From Planctomycetota bacterium (lineage in GTDB: Bacteria; Planctomycetota; UBA1135; UBA2386): a stretch of 64,000 nt of DNA. The stretch is taken from contig JANQJF010000045.1 in NCBI GenBank assembly GCA_028281765.1, positions 1-64,000 on the forward strand. The letters run 5' to 3'. The notes under the pieces are model-generated. The model saw only the letters and a program-made list of their open reading frames with translations. It ran no database searches and had not been told where the DNA came from. Below, piece after piece: positions 8,388-17,990 of this stretch (position 1 is its first letter; each line of letters begins with the position of its first letter). The translations under genes were made by a program, and so were the position numbers.

Positions 8388-10585
8388 GCGTGGATACGCT
8401 CCACTTCTTCGCGAAGGGTCTCCAGGAACAGGCGGACGCCCGTGATGTCCGTGCGGTAGCGGGCGCGGGTCGAAGCCTTGCCGACCTTCACCGTGTAGAA
8501 GTCGACGCCCTTCGGTTCGAGAGCGAACATCGTCTCGTCGGTTTGATCGTCACCCGCGACGAACGCGACGTCGTTGCGCTGTCGCGTCATCAGAGCGTCG
8601 ACCGCCAGCCCCTTGCTGACTTGCAGGCTGGACACCTCGACGATCTTCTGGCCGTGGTGGACCGTCACCGGCAAGTTGGCGGCCGTTTGGGTGAGTTCGT
8701 CGAGTAGTTCCCGGGCGCGCCAGCGACCGAACTCGGGATCGGCCTGCCGATAGTGCCAGACCATCGCGGACTGCTTCTCCTCGACGTGCGTGCCGGGCGT
8801 GAGCAAAGACGCCTGTTCGAGCTGTGCGCGGATCAGATCCTTCCACGTCGTGTCGACGTGCGGATTGAACAGCGTCCACTCCTCGCCGTCGGCTTCGAAC
8901 CATCGATACCCGTGCTCGGCGACGAGGGTGATGCCGAGGCCACCGAAGTGGGTCTCGAGGAACTGCGGGGCGCGGCCGCTCACGATCGTGAGTGACAAAC
9001 GGTCGTGGCTCGCGAGTGCCTGGAGGAGCTGGGGCAGCCCGGGGTCCGGAACCGCTTCATCCGGAACGTCGACGAAGTCGCGCAGCGTGCCGTCGTAATC
9101 CAGGAAGAGTCCGACGCGGTCGCCCGCGCGCCACTTCTCCACGACGTCCTCGGCGAGCGGCTTCATGTCGGCTACGACCACCTGCTTCTCGCGCTCGGGG
9201 ACCGACGCGAGGTCGTGAAGATAGCGCCGCGCCCAGACGCCGCTGTGCTGACTGCGCACGCGGGACTGCATCGGTGCGATGCGAGCCCGGCGCTCGTCCT
9301 CCGTCATGTCGAGAGCACGATTCAGCGCATCGGACACGGCGTCGACGTCGTACGGGTTGACCTGCAGGGCCTGCGCCAGTTCCTCGGTGGCGCCGGTGAA
9401 CTCGCTGAGGATCAGCACGCCCGGGCAGCCGTCGGCGTCCTGGCAGTCGATGAACTCCTTCGCAACGAGGTTCATCCCGTCGCGAAGAGGTGTGACCAGG
9501 CAGATCTCGGCGAGCGTGTAGAGCGCGGCGAGGTCCTTCATCGGAAAGCCGCGGTGAAGGAACTGCACGGGCGCGTGGCCGACTCGGCCGAAGTCGCCGT
9601 TGATCGCGCCCACTCCCTGCTGCACTTCTTCGGTGAGTAGATCGTATTCCTCCACGCCCTGTCTCGACGGGACGGCGATCAGCACGAACACGACTTCGTT
9701 GCGCTTGTCCGGCGTCGTTTCCAAGAACCGGCGCATGGCTGCGAGCTTCTCCGGCACACCTTTCGTGTAGTCGAGGCGTTCGACGTTGAGGATCAGGCGC
9801 TTGCCGTTGAGCTCGCGACGGTGCTTCTCGACGAGCTCGGCGAACTCGTCACGCGCCATCTCGCGCTGGAAGCCGAGGTGGTTGTGCCCGATCGGATAGA
9901 CCCCGAGCCGAACCTGGCGTCCGCCGTGCCACACTCCCTCGACGTCCGACTCGAGGCCGAGGACGCGCAAGAGCGAAGAACGGAAGTGGCGGAGGTAGCC
10001 GTACGTGTGGAACGCGATGACGTCGGCGCCGAGTAGCCCGCGCAGGATCTCCGCGCGCTCGGGCAGGACGCGAAACAGGTCGCTACTGCAGAACGGCGTG
10101 TGGAGGAAGAAGCCGACTCGCAGGTCCTTGTCCGTCTTCTCGCGGAGCAGCGAGGGCAACAAGAAGAGGTGGTAGTCGTGGATCCACACCATGTCCCCGT
10201 CCTTGGCCTCCTTTACGATGACTTCGGCGAAGCGCTCGTTCGCACGCTGATACGCGTGCCACCAGGCGTTGGAGAAGCTGGCCCGCTCGACCATGTAATG
10301 CAGTAGCGGCCAGAGCGTGGAGTTCGCGTAGCCCTCGTAGAATCCGTCGATCTCCGCGGCGGTCAGAAAGACCGGTCGCATGCCCTCGACTTCCATCGCG
10401 TTGTGGACGACGCCGAGGTCCTCAAAGTCTTCGACGGCGCGGCCGGGCCAGCCGATCCAAAGCTGCTCTTGCTCCAGTTCCGCGCCCTCGAGAGCGGAGG
10501 CCAACCCGCCGGTCGTGCGGTGCGCCGTGCCGCTCGAATCGATGCGCACGGGGAGTCGGTTCGAGACGTTGATGAGTCGGCTCAT
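8384..10585 (-). CDS. fused trehalose-6-phosphate synthase / trehalose-6-phosphate phosphatase
   Basis: A 733-residue bifunctional enzyme. The N-terminal GT20 domain (residues 1 to about 475) makes trehalose 6-phosphate from UDP-glucose and glucose 6-phosphate. It starts SRLINVSNRLPV and has WIGWPG, IHDYHLFLLP (about 132-141) and FVLIAVPSRQGVEEY. The C-terminal HAD phosphatase domain has the DYDGT nucleophile motif (about 494-498), a SGR motif and the metal motif AGDDQTDE. The ATG at 10585 is chosen because homology to the GT20 start begins there; the open frame continues upstream with a low-complexity Arg-rich translation. It is followed by the coupled GH15 gene. The product serves in trehalose synthesis, usually for osmotic or desiccation stress. 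Confidence 0.93.
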   Translation of the reverse strand: MSRLINVSNRLPVRIDSSGTAHRTTGGLASALEGAELEQEQLWIGWPGRAVEDFEDLGVVHNAMEVEGMRPVFLTAAEIDGFYEGYANSTLWPLLHYMVERASFSNAWWHAYQRANERFAEVIVKEAKDGDMVWIHDYHLFLLPSLLREKTDKDLRVGFFLHTPFCSSDLFRVLPERAEILRGLLGADVIAFHTYGYLRHFRSSLLRVLGLESDVEGVWHGGRQVRLGVYPIGHNHLGFQREMARDEFAELVEKHRRELNGKRLILNVERLDYTKGVPEKLAAMRRFLETTPDKRNEVVFVLIAVPSRQGVEEYDLLTEEVQQGVGAINGDFGRVGHAPVQFLHRGFPMKDLAALYTLAEICLVTPLRDGMNLVAKEFIDCQDADGCPGVLILSEFTGATEELAQALQVNPYDVDAVSDALNRALDMTEDERRARIAPMQSRVRSQHSGVWARRYLHDLASVPEREKQVVVADMKPLAEDVVEKWRAGDRVGLFLDYDGTLRDFVDVPDEAVPDPGLPQLLQALASHDRLSLTIVSGRAPQFLETHFGGLGITLVAEHGYRWFEADGEEWTLFNPHVDTTWKDLIRAQLEQASLLTPGTHVEEKQSAMVWHYRQADPEFGRWRARELLDELTQTAANLPVTVHHGQKIVEVSSLQVSKGLAVDALMTRQRNDVAFVAGDDQTDETMFALEPKGVDFYTVKVGKASTRARYRTDITGVRLFLETLREEVERIHA

Positions 10586-10649
10586 GAGTGCGTGTGCTCT
10601 CGCTGGGTGTGGGTCGCGACGCGGGCTCCACGCAAGATCCGTACACGGA

Positions 10650-10689
10650 GCGCGGGAGCATTCACGGACAAACCGCGATGCTCCCGCGC
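10650..10689 (-). terminator. hairpin downstream of the 10711-12702 gene
   Basis: A perfect 12-bp inverted repeat (10650-10661 and 10678-10689) with a 16-nt loop lies between the stop at 10711 and the start at 10585. No T-tract follows on the minus strand, so it is a terminator-like or processing hairpin rather than a textbook terminator. Confidence 0.45.
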
Positions 10690-10710
10690 GTCGAGTGCTG
10701 AGGGATGCTG

Positions 10711-12702
10711 CTAGCCTCCGAAGATGAAGCGTAGGCCGCGCGAGAAAGCGATACCCGCGGACGCGCCGTTGTCGACGTGGATGAGCTGGCCGTAGAGCTC
10801 GATCCCACACAGCGTGCTGTTGTCGGGAATGTCGAGCGGGTACGACGCGCCACCCGGAGCGAGCGCCGGAATGTGCACCGGGACGACCGGATTGGTCAGC
10901 AGCGCTCCGTCGAGCGGAGTCGGCGTGTTCGTCTGCTGATCACCGAACAGCAGGCACGCGGACGCGCTGACGCCGCTGGCGTTCCCGAGCAGGATGTTGA
11001 CGGTCTCGCCGATTGTCGGGTTGCCGTCGAGGCCGAGGCTCGGCACGCCGTTGGTGCCTTCCCAGCCCGTGCCGTAGTTCGTCCAGGTCGGACCGACGCG
11101 TTCGATCGTGATGCGGACGTTGTCGAAGAAGACGTTCGCGAAACTGCCGGGCGCGCCGCCGGTGATCGCCGCGAGCTGCAGAGTGATGCCGCCGGAGACG
11201 TCGGGTCCGGTCGTCGTCGTGAACGTGTTCGTCGTCCAGACGGTCGGATCCGGATCGATCGTGAGCGGAGCGCCGCCCAGGAGCTCGGACTGCGAAACGC
11301 CGCCACCGTTCAGCTCGGAGAAGAGCTCGGCGAACGCGACGCCGCCGACATCGGTCGAGCCGCGCACGTCGAACGAGATCTGAATCTCTTCGCCGGGCTG
11401 GACGGCATCCGCTCCCGGCCAACCGGGGCCGATGCCGATGTTGGCGTTCTTGATCAGCGATGCCGAGGCGATCTGCGAGTTGTTGATGTTCACCGCGAAG
11501 CTCGAGCCCGAGCCCGGTGAGGTGATCGTGGTCTGACCCGGGGCCGACTCGAAGACCTGCCAGTCGGTGAGATCGCCGGTCTCGAAGCCTCCGTTGCGCG
11601 CGATGTCGCAGTCCGACGTCGTCGTGAACAGGATGTCGTCGACCTGGCCACCGCCGCCGGCGAAGGCCGGCTGCAGATACAGGATCAACGCCTGGACGCT
11701 CTCGGTGCCCGCCGGCGCGGTTCCGCTGATCGCGGGGTTGTCGATCCAGGTGTCAGTCGGCGACGTGCCGTCGAGGATGATCCCTTCGGCCGCGCCGATT
11801 TCCGTGCCACCGCCGTCGAAGAACGCGATCTTCATGACCATCCAGTTGTCTCCTGGCGGGCCGGCGCCGAGCAGCGGGTCACCGCTCCAGTGGCGCGACG
11901 AGCAGTCCATCGAGAACGACTGGCCCGGCTCCGCGCCGAACGTCTGGAAGATGCCGCTGACGTTGAAGCCGCCGCTGAAGTTGCCGAACATCTTGCAGAG
12001 CTGCGTGCCGTTGAGCGGCTCGATCTCGGGCAGATTCTCCGGCTCGGCGAACGCGTTGCCGAACGCATCCCAGCCGCTGAGTCCCGATTCGAAGCCCGGG
12101 TTCACCAGGAGGTTGCCGGTCGGCGGCGGGGGCGGAGCGGAGCTCGTGAACGACACGTCGTCAATATGCGCGGCGCCGCCGTCGTTGCCGGGCTGCAGGT
12201 AGAGGATCAGGCACTGCACGCTCGCGGTGCCGGCGGGCGCGGTGCCCGTGACCTCGGGGTTGTCGATCCAGGTGTCGGTCGGCGAGTTGCCGTCGAGGAT
12301 GATGCCTTCGGCACCAGCGATCTCGGTGCCGCCGCCGTCGAAGAATGCGATCTTCATGACGACCCAGTTGTCACCGGGGGGGCCGTTGCCCGGGATCGTG
12401 TCGCCGGACCACATGCGGGACCACGCGTCGATCGTGAAGATGTCGCCCGGCGCGGCGGGGAACTCTTGGAAGATGCCGGAGACATCGAAGCCGCCGGAGA
12501 AGTTGCCGAACATCTTGACCTCGCCGGTGCCGCTGAGCGGGTCGATCTCCGGCGGATTGGCGCTCTCGGCGAACGCGTTGCCGAAGACGTTCCAGCCGGT
12601 CAGGCCGGCTTCGAAGTCCGGGTTGGTCAGGAGGTTCTGTGCGGCGCCGATCGGCGCGAGCATCGCGGTCGAGAGAGCGATTGCGAAGCGGTTGATCTTC
12701 AT
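10711..12702 (-). CDS. secreted protein with three jelly-roll (CBM-like) modules and C-terminal shared domain
   Basis: A 663-residue protein with a Sec signal peptide (MKINRFAIALSTAMLAPIGAAQ). It contains two near-identical modules of about 175 residues, each starting NLL(T/V)NP(D/G)FE(A/S)GL, and a third divergent module (NGGFETGDLTDWQVFES). This pattern is typical of the galactose-binding-like/CBM4-9-22 sandwich. The last about 120 residues form a beta domain ending GLRFIFGG, shared with other secreted proteins here. A ROK-type operator lies 54 bp upstream of the ATG, so expression is probably induced with the beta-glucan locus. No catalytic motif is visible; a glycan-binding surface protein is inferred. 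Start chosen at the signal peptide (ATG 12702). It is a close paralogue of the next minus-strand gene. Confidence 0.82.
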   Translation of the reverse strand: MKINRFAIALSTAMLAPIGAAQNLLTNPDFEAGLTGWNVFGNAFAESANPPEIDPLSGTGEVKMFGNFSGGFDVSGIFQEFPAAPGDIFTIDAWSRMWSGDTIPGNGPPGDNWVVMKIAFFDGGGTEIAGAEGIILDGNSPTDTWIDNPEVTGTAPAGTASVQCLILYLQPGNDGGAAHIDDVSFTSSAPPPPPTGNLLVNPGFESGLSGWDAFGNAFAEPENLPEIEPLNGTQLCKMFGNFSGGFNVSGIFQTFGAEPGQSFSMDCSSRHWSGDPLLGAGPPGDNWMVMKIAFFDGGGTEIGAAEGIILDGTSPTDTWIDNPAISGTAPAGTESVQALILYLQPAFAGGGGQVDDILFTTTSDCDIARNGGFETGDLTDWQVFESAPGQTTITSPGSGSSFAVNINNSQIASASLIKNANIGIGPGWPGADAVQPGEEIQISFDVRGSTDVGGVAFAELFSELNGGGVSQSELLGGAPLTIDPDPTVWTTNTFTTTTGPDVSGGITLQLAAITGGAPGSFANVFFDNVRITIERVGPTWTNYGTGWEGTNGVPSLGLDGNPTIGETVNILLGNASGVSASACLLFGDQQTNTPTPLDGALLTNPVVPVHIPALAPGGASYPLDIPDNSTLCGIELYGQLIHVDNGASAGIAFSRGLRFIFGG

Positions 12703-12756
12703 TGTGTGTAGGGGGAGGTGAAGAGTCGAAACGAGCGCTGGCGAGGCGGGCGACAC

Positions 12757-12777
12757 TTAGTTCGGCAACAGAACGAA
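12757..12777. promoter_or_regulatory. ROK-type operator, site 1 (TTAGTT-N9-AACGAA)
   Basis: The inverted repeat has one mismatch to the consensus TTAGTT-N9-AACTAA. It lies 54 bp upstream of the ATG of the minus-strand secreted protein gene. Spacing and half-sites match four other sites in the window, one of them next to the ROK regulator gene. Confidence 0.72.
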
Positions 12778-12837
12778 CTTACACGATCCGATGCGGCGTG
12801 TCGATCCGGTGGGCTTCTCCGGGAGCCGAAAGCGCCA

Positions 12838-12860
12838 GCGTTTCGCCATTAACGAAACGC
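12838..12860 (-). terminator. hairpin between the two paralogous secreted genes
   Basis: A perfect 8-bp inverted repeat (GCGTTTCG / CGAAACGC) with a 7-nt AT-rich loop, 60 bp downstream of the stop at 12920. It is a terminator candidate for the minus-strand gene; no T-run follows. Confidence 0.4.
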
Positions 12861-12919
12861 GGGACCACCCCGCGGACGCGCCGCGAAATGCTCCCGTGTC
12901 AGGTCGAGCTACGGCGGGC

Positions 12920-14923
12920 TCAGTTACCGTTGCCGCCCAGGATGAAGCGCAGACCACGCGAGAACGCGAGGCCGGCGGACGCGCCAGCGTCGAACTGGAT
13001 CGACTGGCAGTAGAGCGAGATGCCGCAGAGGGCGCCGTTCGCCGGGAGGTCGAGCGCGACCGTGTCACCACCGGCGGCGAGCGCCGGGAGGTTGACCGGG
13101 ACTGTCGCTTCGTTCAGCAGGCTGCCGCCGAACGGGGTCGGGATCTCGAGCTGCGTGCCACCGAAGAGGAGCACGGCCGGCGTCGGCGCGCCGAGCGAGT
13201 TGCCGACCTGGATGCCGACCGTCTGGCCGAGCGTCGGGTTCGAGTCGAGCGTGAGACCCGGGACGCCGTTGGTGCCGGCGAAGCCGGTGCCGTAGTTCGA
13301 CCACGTCGGGCCCGGGCGCACGATGCGCACGCTGATGTTGTCGAACTCGATGTCTGCGACGCTACCCGGAGCGCCACCGGTGATCGCCGCGAGCTGCAGC
13401 GTTACGCCACCCGACACGTCGGGGCCGGTCGTGGTGGTGAACGAGAACGTCGTCCAGACCGTCGGGTCCGGGTCGAGCGCGAGCGGCGCGCCACCGAGGA
13501 TCTCGTTCTGCGAGGTGCCGCCGGCGCTCAGCTCCGAGAAGAACTCGGCAAAGGCGACGCCGCCGACCGCGGTCGTGCCGCGAGCGTCGAGCGAGATGAC
13601 GACGGTTTCACCGGGCTGGACAGTGTCCGCGGCCGGCCATGCCGGACCGATACCGATGTTCGCGTTCTTGATCAGCGATGCCGAGGCGAGCTGCTGGTTG
13701 TTGATGCGTACGGCGAAGTTCGAGCTCGAGCCCGGGGAGACGATCGAGGTCTGAGCCGCGGCCGACTCGAAGACCTGCCAACCGGTGAGGTCGCCGGTCT
13801 CGAAGCCGCCGTTCACGGAGATGTCGCAGGACGACACGGTCGTGAACTCGACGTCGTCGAACTGGCAGCCGCCGCCGTCGAAGGCCGGCTGCAGGTAGAG
13901 CAGCAGCGCCTGGACGGTCTCGGTGCCGGCCGGGGCCGTGCCCGTAATCGACGGGTTGTCGATCCAGGTGTCGGTCGGGAACGTGCCATCACAGACGATC
14001 TGCTCCGTGCCGGCGATCTCGGTGCCGCCCGCGTCGAAGAACGCGATCTTCATGACCGCCCAGTTGTCCGCGCTGGGGCCGGCGCCGATCATCGGGTCGC
14101 CGCTCCAGTGGCGGGACGCGCAGTCCATCGAGAAGGTCTGGCCCTCGGCTGCGCCGTACGTCTGGAACGCGCCGGAGACGTTGAAGCCGCCGGAGAAGTT
14201 GCCGAACATCTTCAGGACGCCGGTGCCGGTTTGCGGGTCGATCTCGGGCAGGTTGGTCGGCTCACCGAAGGCGTTGCCGAAGGTGTCCCAGCCGGCGGTG
14301 CCGGCTTCGAAGCCCGGGTTCGCGAGCAGATTGCCCGTCGGCGGCGGGAGCGGGGCGTTCGCCGTGAACGAGACGTCGTCGATGTGCGCGGCGCCGCCGT
14401 CGTTGCCGGGCTGCAGGTAGAGGATCAAGCACTGCACGCTCGTCGTGCCGGCGGGCGCGGTGCCCGTGACCTCGGGGTTGTCGATCCAGGTGTCGGTCGG
14501 CGAGTTGCCGTCGAGGATGACGCCTTCCGCACCACCGATCTCGGTGCCGCCGCCATCGAAGAAGGCCATCTTCATGACGACCCAGTTGTCCGCGGGCGGG
14601 CCGTTGCCGGGGATCGTGTCGCCGGACCACATGCGTGACCACGCGTCGATCGTGAACGAGTCGCCTTGCGCTGCCGGGAACTGTTGGAAGATGCCGGAGA
14701 CGTCGAAGCCGCCGCTGAAGTTGCCGAACATCTTGACTTCGCCGGTGCCGCTGAGCGGATCGATTTCCGGCGGGTTCGCCGACTCGGCGAACGCGTTGCC
14801 GAACGACGTCCAGCCGGTGAGGCCGGCCTCGAAGTCCGGGTTCGTCAGGAGGTTTTGGGCGGCACCGAAGGGCGCCAGAAGGGCAGCGGAAACGAGCGCT
14901 GCGGGGAGGAATTGGATCTTCAT
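12920..14923 (-). CDS. secreted protein with three jelly-roll (CBM-like) modules, paralogue of 10711-12702
   Basis: A 667-residue protein with signal peptide (MKIQFLPAALVSAALLAPFGAAQ). It has the same order as its downstream paralogue: two NLL(T/A)NPxFEAG modules, one divergent module (NGGFETGDLTGWQVFES) and a C-terminal beta domain ending GLRFILGGNGN. The N-terminal module is almost identical to that of the paralogue at DNA level: 14445-14520 and 12227-12302 share 76 identical bases. This points to recent duplication or gene conversion. A perfect ROK-type operator lies 57 bp upstream. No catalytic residues are recognised. Secreted glycan binding is inferred from fold pattern and from co-regulation with GH16 and the phosphorylase locus. 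Confidence 0.82.
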   Translation of the reverse strand: MKIQFLPAALVSAALLAPFGAAQNLLTNPDFEAGLTGWTSFGNAFAESANPPEIDPLSGTGEVKMFGNFSGGFDVSGIFQQFPAAQGDSFTIDAWSRMWSGDTIPGNGPPADNWVVMKMAFFDGGGTEIGGAEGVILDGNSPTDTWIDNPEVTGTAPAGTTSVQCLILYLQPGNDGGAAHIDDVSFTANAPLPPPTGNLLANPGFEAGTAGWDTFGNAFGEPTNLPEIDPQTGTGVLKMFGNFSGGFNVSGAFQTYGAAEGQTFSMDCASRHWSGDPMIGAGPSADNWAVMKIAFFDAGGTEIAGTEQIVCDGTFPTDTWIDNPSITGTAPAGTETVQALLLYLQPAFDGGGCQFDDVEFTTVSSCDISVNGGFETGDLTGWQVFESAAAQTSIVSPGSSSNFAVRINNQQLASASLIKNANIGIGPAWPAADTVQPGETVVISLDARGTTAVGGVAFAEFFSELSAGGTSQNEILGGAPLALDPDPTVWTTFSFTTTTGPDVSGGVTLQLAAITGGAPGSVADIEFDNISVRIVRPGPTWSNYGTGFAGTNGVPGLTLDSNPTLGQTVGIQVGNSLGAPTPAVLLFGGTQLEIPTPFGGSLLNEATVPVNLPALAAGGDTVALDLPANGALCGISLYCQSIQFDAGASAGLAFSRGLRFILGGNGN

Positions 14924-14980
14924 GGTTGTGGAGCCGGGAACGCGAGGTCGTGTGAGTCGGCGAAATGGCCGCCCGGACAC

Positions 14981-15001
14981 TTAGTTCGATCGGAAAACTA
15001 A
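14981..15001. promoter_or_regulatory. ROK-type operator, site 2 (perfect TTAGTT-N9-AACTAA)
   Basis: A perfect 6-9-6 inverted repeat, 57 bp upstream of the minus-strand ATG at 14923. It is identical in half-sites and spacing to the site beside the ROK gene at 53042-53062. Confidence 0.8.
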
Positions 15002-15202
15002 CTATGTGCCCGGGGCCGGGTCAAGCCCCCGACTCGGGCGAGCCGTCCCATCTGCGCAACCGCCGGATGGCCGGTCGTATCGGGATTCTCCGGATCAATC
15101 CTATCCACATTCATGAAAGTGCTTTGGGGCTGATTGTGGGGTCGTTTTCGCTGCGCCCGAACCGAGCGGGAGACCCGTCCGCGGGAGCAGGGCTCCCTCG
15201 AG

Positions 15203-15223
15203 TTTGTTCATTGCCTAGACTAA
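15203..15223. promoter_or_regulatory. ROK-type operator, site 3 (TTTGTT-N9-GACTAA)
   Basis: Two mismatches to the consensus. Read on the other strand it is TTAGTC-N9-AACAAA, exactly the half-sites found just upstream of the ROK gene (52828-52848). It lies 145 bp upstream of the GH16 start. Confidence 0.62.
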
Positions 15224-15368
15224 TCTCTCGCGTAGAGCTACGGTCCCGGCGCTCGTCGATCGCGAGCCCGGCCTCGGCCGCTCTGCTCCTCACCTGTGCA
15301 CGAGTCGCCCGCCCTGCGCGTCGTTCCCGCGTGTTCGGGTGGCTCCCGTCCGATCGGGACTTCCGACC

Positions 15369-17930
15369 ATGAAGATCACGTCTGCGTTCGTCCTCGCCGG
15401 TGCGCTGCTCGCGCCAGCGAGCTTCGCGCAAAACCTGCTGACCAACCCCGGGTTCGAGTCCGGGCTCGCCGGGTGGTCGACCTTCGGCAATGCGTTTGCC
15501 GAACCGGCGAACCCGCCATCGGTCGATCCGCGCACGGGCTCGCAGCTCGTAAAGATGTTCGGCAACTTCAGTGGCGGGTTCGACGTGTCCGGGATCTATC
15601 AGGCGTTTCCGGCGGCACCCGGCGACGAATTCACGATCGACGCGTGGTCGCGCCACTGGTCCGGAGACGCGCTCGCCGGCGGCGGCGCGCCCGCGGACAA
15701 CTGGGTCGTCATGAAGATCGCGTTCTTCGGCGGCGGCGGCACCGAGATCGGAGGCTCGGAGGGCACGATCCTCGACGGCACCTCGCCGACCGACACCTGG
15801 ATCGACAACGCCGAGGTCACCGGCATCGCGCCGGCCGGCACGGTGAGCGTGCAGTGCCTCATCCTCTACCTGCAGCCGGGCAACGCGGGTGGCGCGGCGC
15901 TGATCGACGACGTCTCCTTCACGGCGACGAGTCAGCCGCCGTCCGGCAACCTGCTTGCCAACGCCGACTTCGAATCCGGTCTGTCCGGCTGGTCGGTCTT
16001 CGGCAACGCCTTCGGCGAATCGACCAACCCGCCGGCCATCGTGCCGCAGAGCGGGTCGCAGGCCTGCAAGATGTTCGGCAACTTCAGCGGCGCGTTCGAT
16101 GTCTCGGGCATCTACCAGAGCTTCCCCGCGAGCCCGGGCCAGACGTTCACGATCGACGCGTGGTCGCGACACTTCGCCGGCGATGCGTTGATCGGCGGTG
16201 GCCCGCCGAACGACAACTGGGTCGTCATGAAGATGGCGTTCTTCGACGCGGGCGGCACCGAGATCGGGGGCGCCGAGCGCATCATCCTCGACGGGAACTC
16301 GCCGACCGACACCTGGATCCACAACGCGCCGGTCAACGGCACAGCGCCGCCCGGAACGGCGACCGTGCAGTGCCTGATCCTCTACCTGCAGCCGGGCAAT
16401 GCGGGTGGCGCGGCGTTGATCGACGACGTGTCGTTCACGACCGGTACGCCGACGCAGACCGCGACAATCGAGATCACCTCGGCGCCGGCCTACGGCGGCC
16501 CCGGCGTGATCACCGGCAACGTCTCCGGCGTCGACTTCGCGACTCACCGCGTCGCGGTCTATCTCTACATCGACGGCGCGGGCTGGTGGACCAAGCCGAG
16601 TGATCAGAACCCGACCGTGGCGATCCAGCCGGACGGGACCTTCACGGCCAACGTGTACACGTGCTGCTTGGATGGTGGCGCGACCCTGTTCACGGCCGCG
16701 GTCCTGGCACCGGGCGTCAATCCGCCGATCGCCGCAGGCTCGTGTCGAATCCCGTCGAGCCTGCCGAGTCTGGCCGAGGATACGCACGAGCGGTGGGGGC
16801 GGACCCTCGAGTTCGGGGGCCGCACCTGGGCCGTCAAGGAATCGCCGTCTCCGGTCGGTCCCGGCGGGAACGTCTTCTCGGATCACCCCGCCGACGTGTT
16901 CGTCGATGGGCAAGGACAGCTGCACCTTCGGGTGGTCTTCCGCGATGGAGTCTGGAAGTCGAGTGAGGTCGTCCTCGTCGACGACGTCGGCTACGGCACC
17001 TACTGGTTCACGACGGAGTCGCAGGTCGGGAGCCTCGATCCGAACCTGACGTTCGGTGCGTTCACCTGGGATCCGTTCTGCGACGACACCACGATTCCGG
17101 CGTGGCCGAATCGCGAGATCGACTTCGAAGACTCGCGCTGGGGCAACCCGGGTGACCCGTTCAGCTCGCAGGTGGTCGTGCAGCCTTACGACGTCCCGGG
17201 CAACCTGGTCCGCTACACCACGCCGTTCCTGAGTCCGACACCGACGCTGACTCGTCACTTCACGTGGCAGCCGCACCGCGTCGACTACATGGTCGCGAAG
17301 GGGCAGCATTCGCCGGGCACCGTGACGCCCGCGGACGTCGTGCACGAGAGCACCTACCTGCACAACCCGGCCGCCGGTCGCCGCGTGCCGCCCGCAGGTC
17401 GTGAGAAGTGGCGGTTCAATCTCTGGATCAACGGTGGCGGCGCGCCGAGCAACGGCCAGACCGCCGAAGTGATCATCAGCGACTTCCGATTCTCGGATAC
17501 TGTCGGCGTGTTCCCCGCGGGCTGCGGCATCAACCCGAACGGCAGCGCCGTCGTGCTGTCGGGCGGTCCGTTCCTCGGCACGACGATCACGCTCGGCGTC
17601 GACAACCCGACCGGCACGCAGAATCCCGGCGCGCTCGCCAACCTGCTGCTCGGTTTCGCGCCGACCGCGAACTACCCGTGCGGCATCGAGATCCCCGGTT
17701 TCGGAATGACGGGACCGACCGGTGAATTGCTCGTCGATCTGTCGAACCACGTTGCCTTGCCGGGTGGCCCGTGGACCGGGCCGGGGAACGCCGTGCCGAT
17801 CCAGATCACGATCCCGCCGACCGTCGGGTTGGTGGGGGCTTCGCTCTACACGCAGGGCGTGATGCTCGACATCACCGGCGCGGTTCCGATCGGACTCGCG
17901 GGTGCGCAGGAGCTGTGCATCGGACTCTGA
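15369..17930 (+). CDS. secreted GH16-type beta-glucanase with two N-terminal jelly-roll modules
   Basis: An 853-residue protein. After a signal peptide (MKITSAFVLAGALLAPASFAQ) come two copies of the NLL(T/A)N(P/A)xFESGL module (about residues 22-370) and a short beta domain that includes WWTKPSDQNP. Next is a concanavalin-like catalytic domain with the GH16 motif E-I-D-F-E (Glu583, Asp585, Glu587), followed by SRWGNPGDP and a YVV-like QVVVQPY segment. The last about 130 residues resemble the shared C-terminal domain and end ELCIGL. GH16 enzymes are retaining endo-glycanases; endo-beta-1,3(4)-glucanase is the likeliest activity given the operators and the phosphorylase/GH17 locus, but the exact glycan is inferred. 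The ATG at 15369 is chosen at the signal peptide. Confidence 0.85.
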   Translation: MKITSAFVLAGALLAPASFAQNLLTNPGFESGLAGWSTFGNAFAEPANPPSVDPRTGSQLVKMFGNFSGGFDVSGIYQAFPAAPGDEFTIDAWSRHWSGDALAGGGAPADNWVVMKIAFFGGGGTEIGGSEGTILDGTSPTDTWIDNAEVTGIAPAGTVSVQCLILYLQPGNAGGAALIDDVSFTATSQPPSGNLLANADFESGLSGWSVFGNAFGESTNPPAIVPQSGSQACKMFGNFSGAFDVSGIYQSFPASPGQTFTIDAWSRHFAGDALIGGGPPNDNWVVMKMAFFDAGGTEIGGAERIILDGNSPTDTWIHNAPVNGTAPPGTATVQCLILYLQPGNAGGAALIDDVSFTTGTPTQTATIEITSAPAYGGPGVITGNVSGVDFATHRVAVYLYIDGAGWWTKPSDQNPTVAIQPDGTFTANVYTCCLDGGATLFTAAVLAPGVNPPIAAGSCRIPSSLPSLAEDTHERWGRTLEFGGRTWAVKESPSPVGPGGNVFSDHPADVFVDGQGQLHLRVVFRDGVWKSSEVVLVDDVGYGTYWFTTESQVGSLDPNLTFGAFTWDPFCDDTTIPAWPNREIDFEDSRWGNPGDPFSSQVVVQPYDVPGNLVRYTTPFLSPTPTLTRHFTWQPHRVDYMVAKGQHSPGTVTPADVVHESTYLHNPAAGRRVPPAGREKWRFNLWINGGGAPSNGQTAEVIISDFRFSDTVGVFPAGCGINPNGSAVVLSGGPFLGTTITLGVDNPTGTQNPGALANLLLGFAPTANYPCGIEIPGFGMTGPTGELLVDLSNHVALPGGPWTGPGNAVPIQITIPPTVGLVGASLYTQGVMLDITGAVPIGLAGAQELCIGL

Positions 17931-17990
17931 CTCTCGGGTTGTCATGAGCGGAATCGATGGCGCGTCGTCGGGTGACGCGGTCGTCGGCAT

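Larger units (their letters stand above)
14924..15368. promoter_or_regulatory. divergent regulatory region between secreted module protein and GH16 genes
   Basis: These 445 bp without a gene separate two divergent starts (14923 minus, 15369 plus). The region contains two ROK-type operator matches (14981-15001 and 15203-15223), each on the side of one gene, and is locally AT-richer than the flanks around 15090-15230. No further small gene is convincing. Confidence 0.7.

Noticed and set aside
6288..8459. Long plus-strand frame opposite the GH15 gene (also 32023-34269, 49597-51801 and 56564-59704 opposite other genes)
   Set aside because: Low-complexity Arg/Val/Glu translations with no recognisable domain, antisense to well-supported enzymes.
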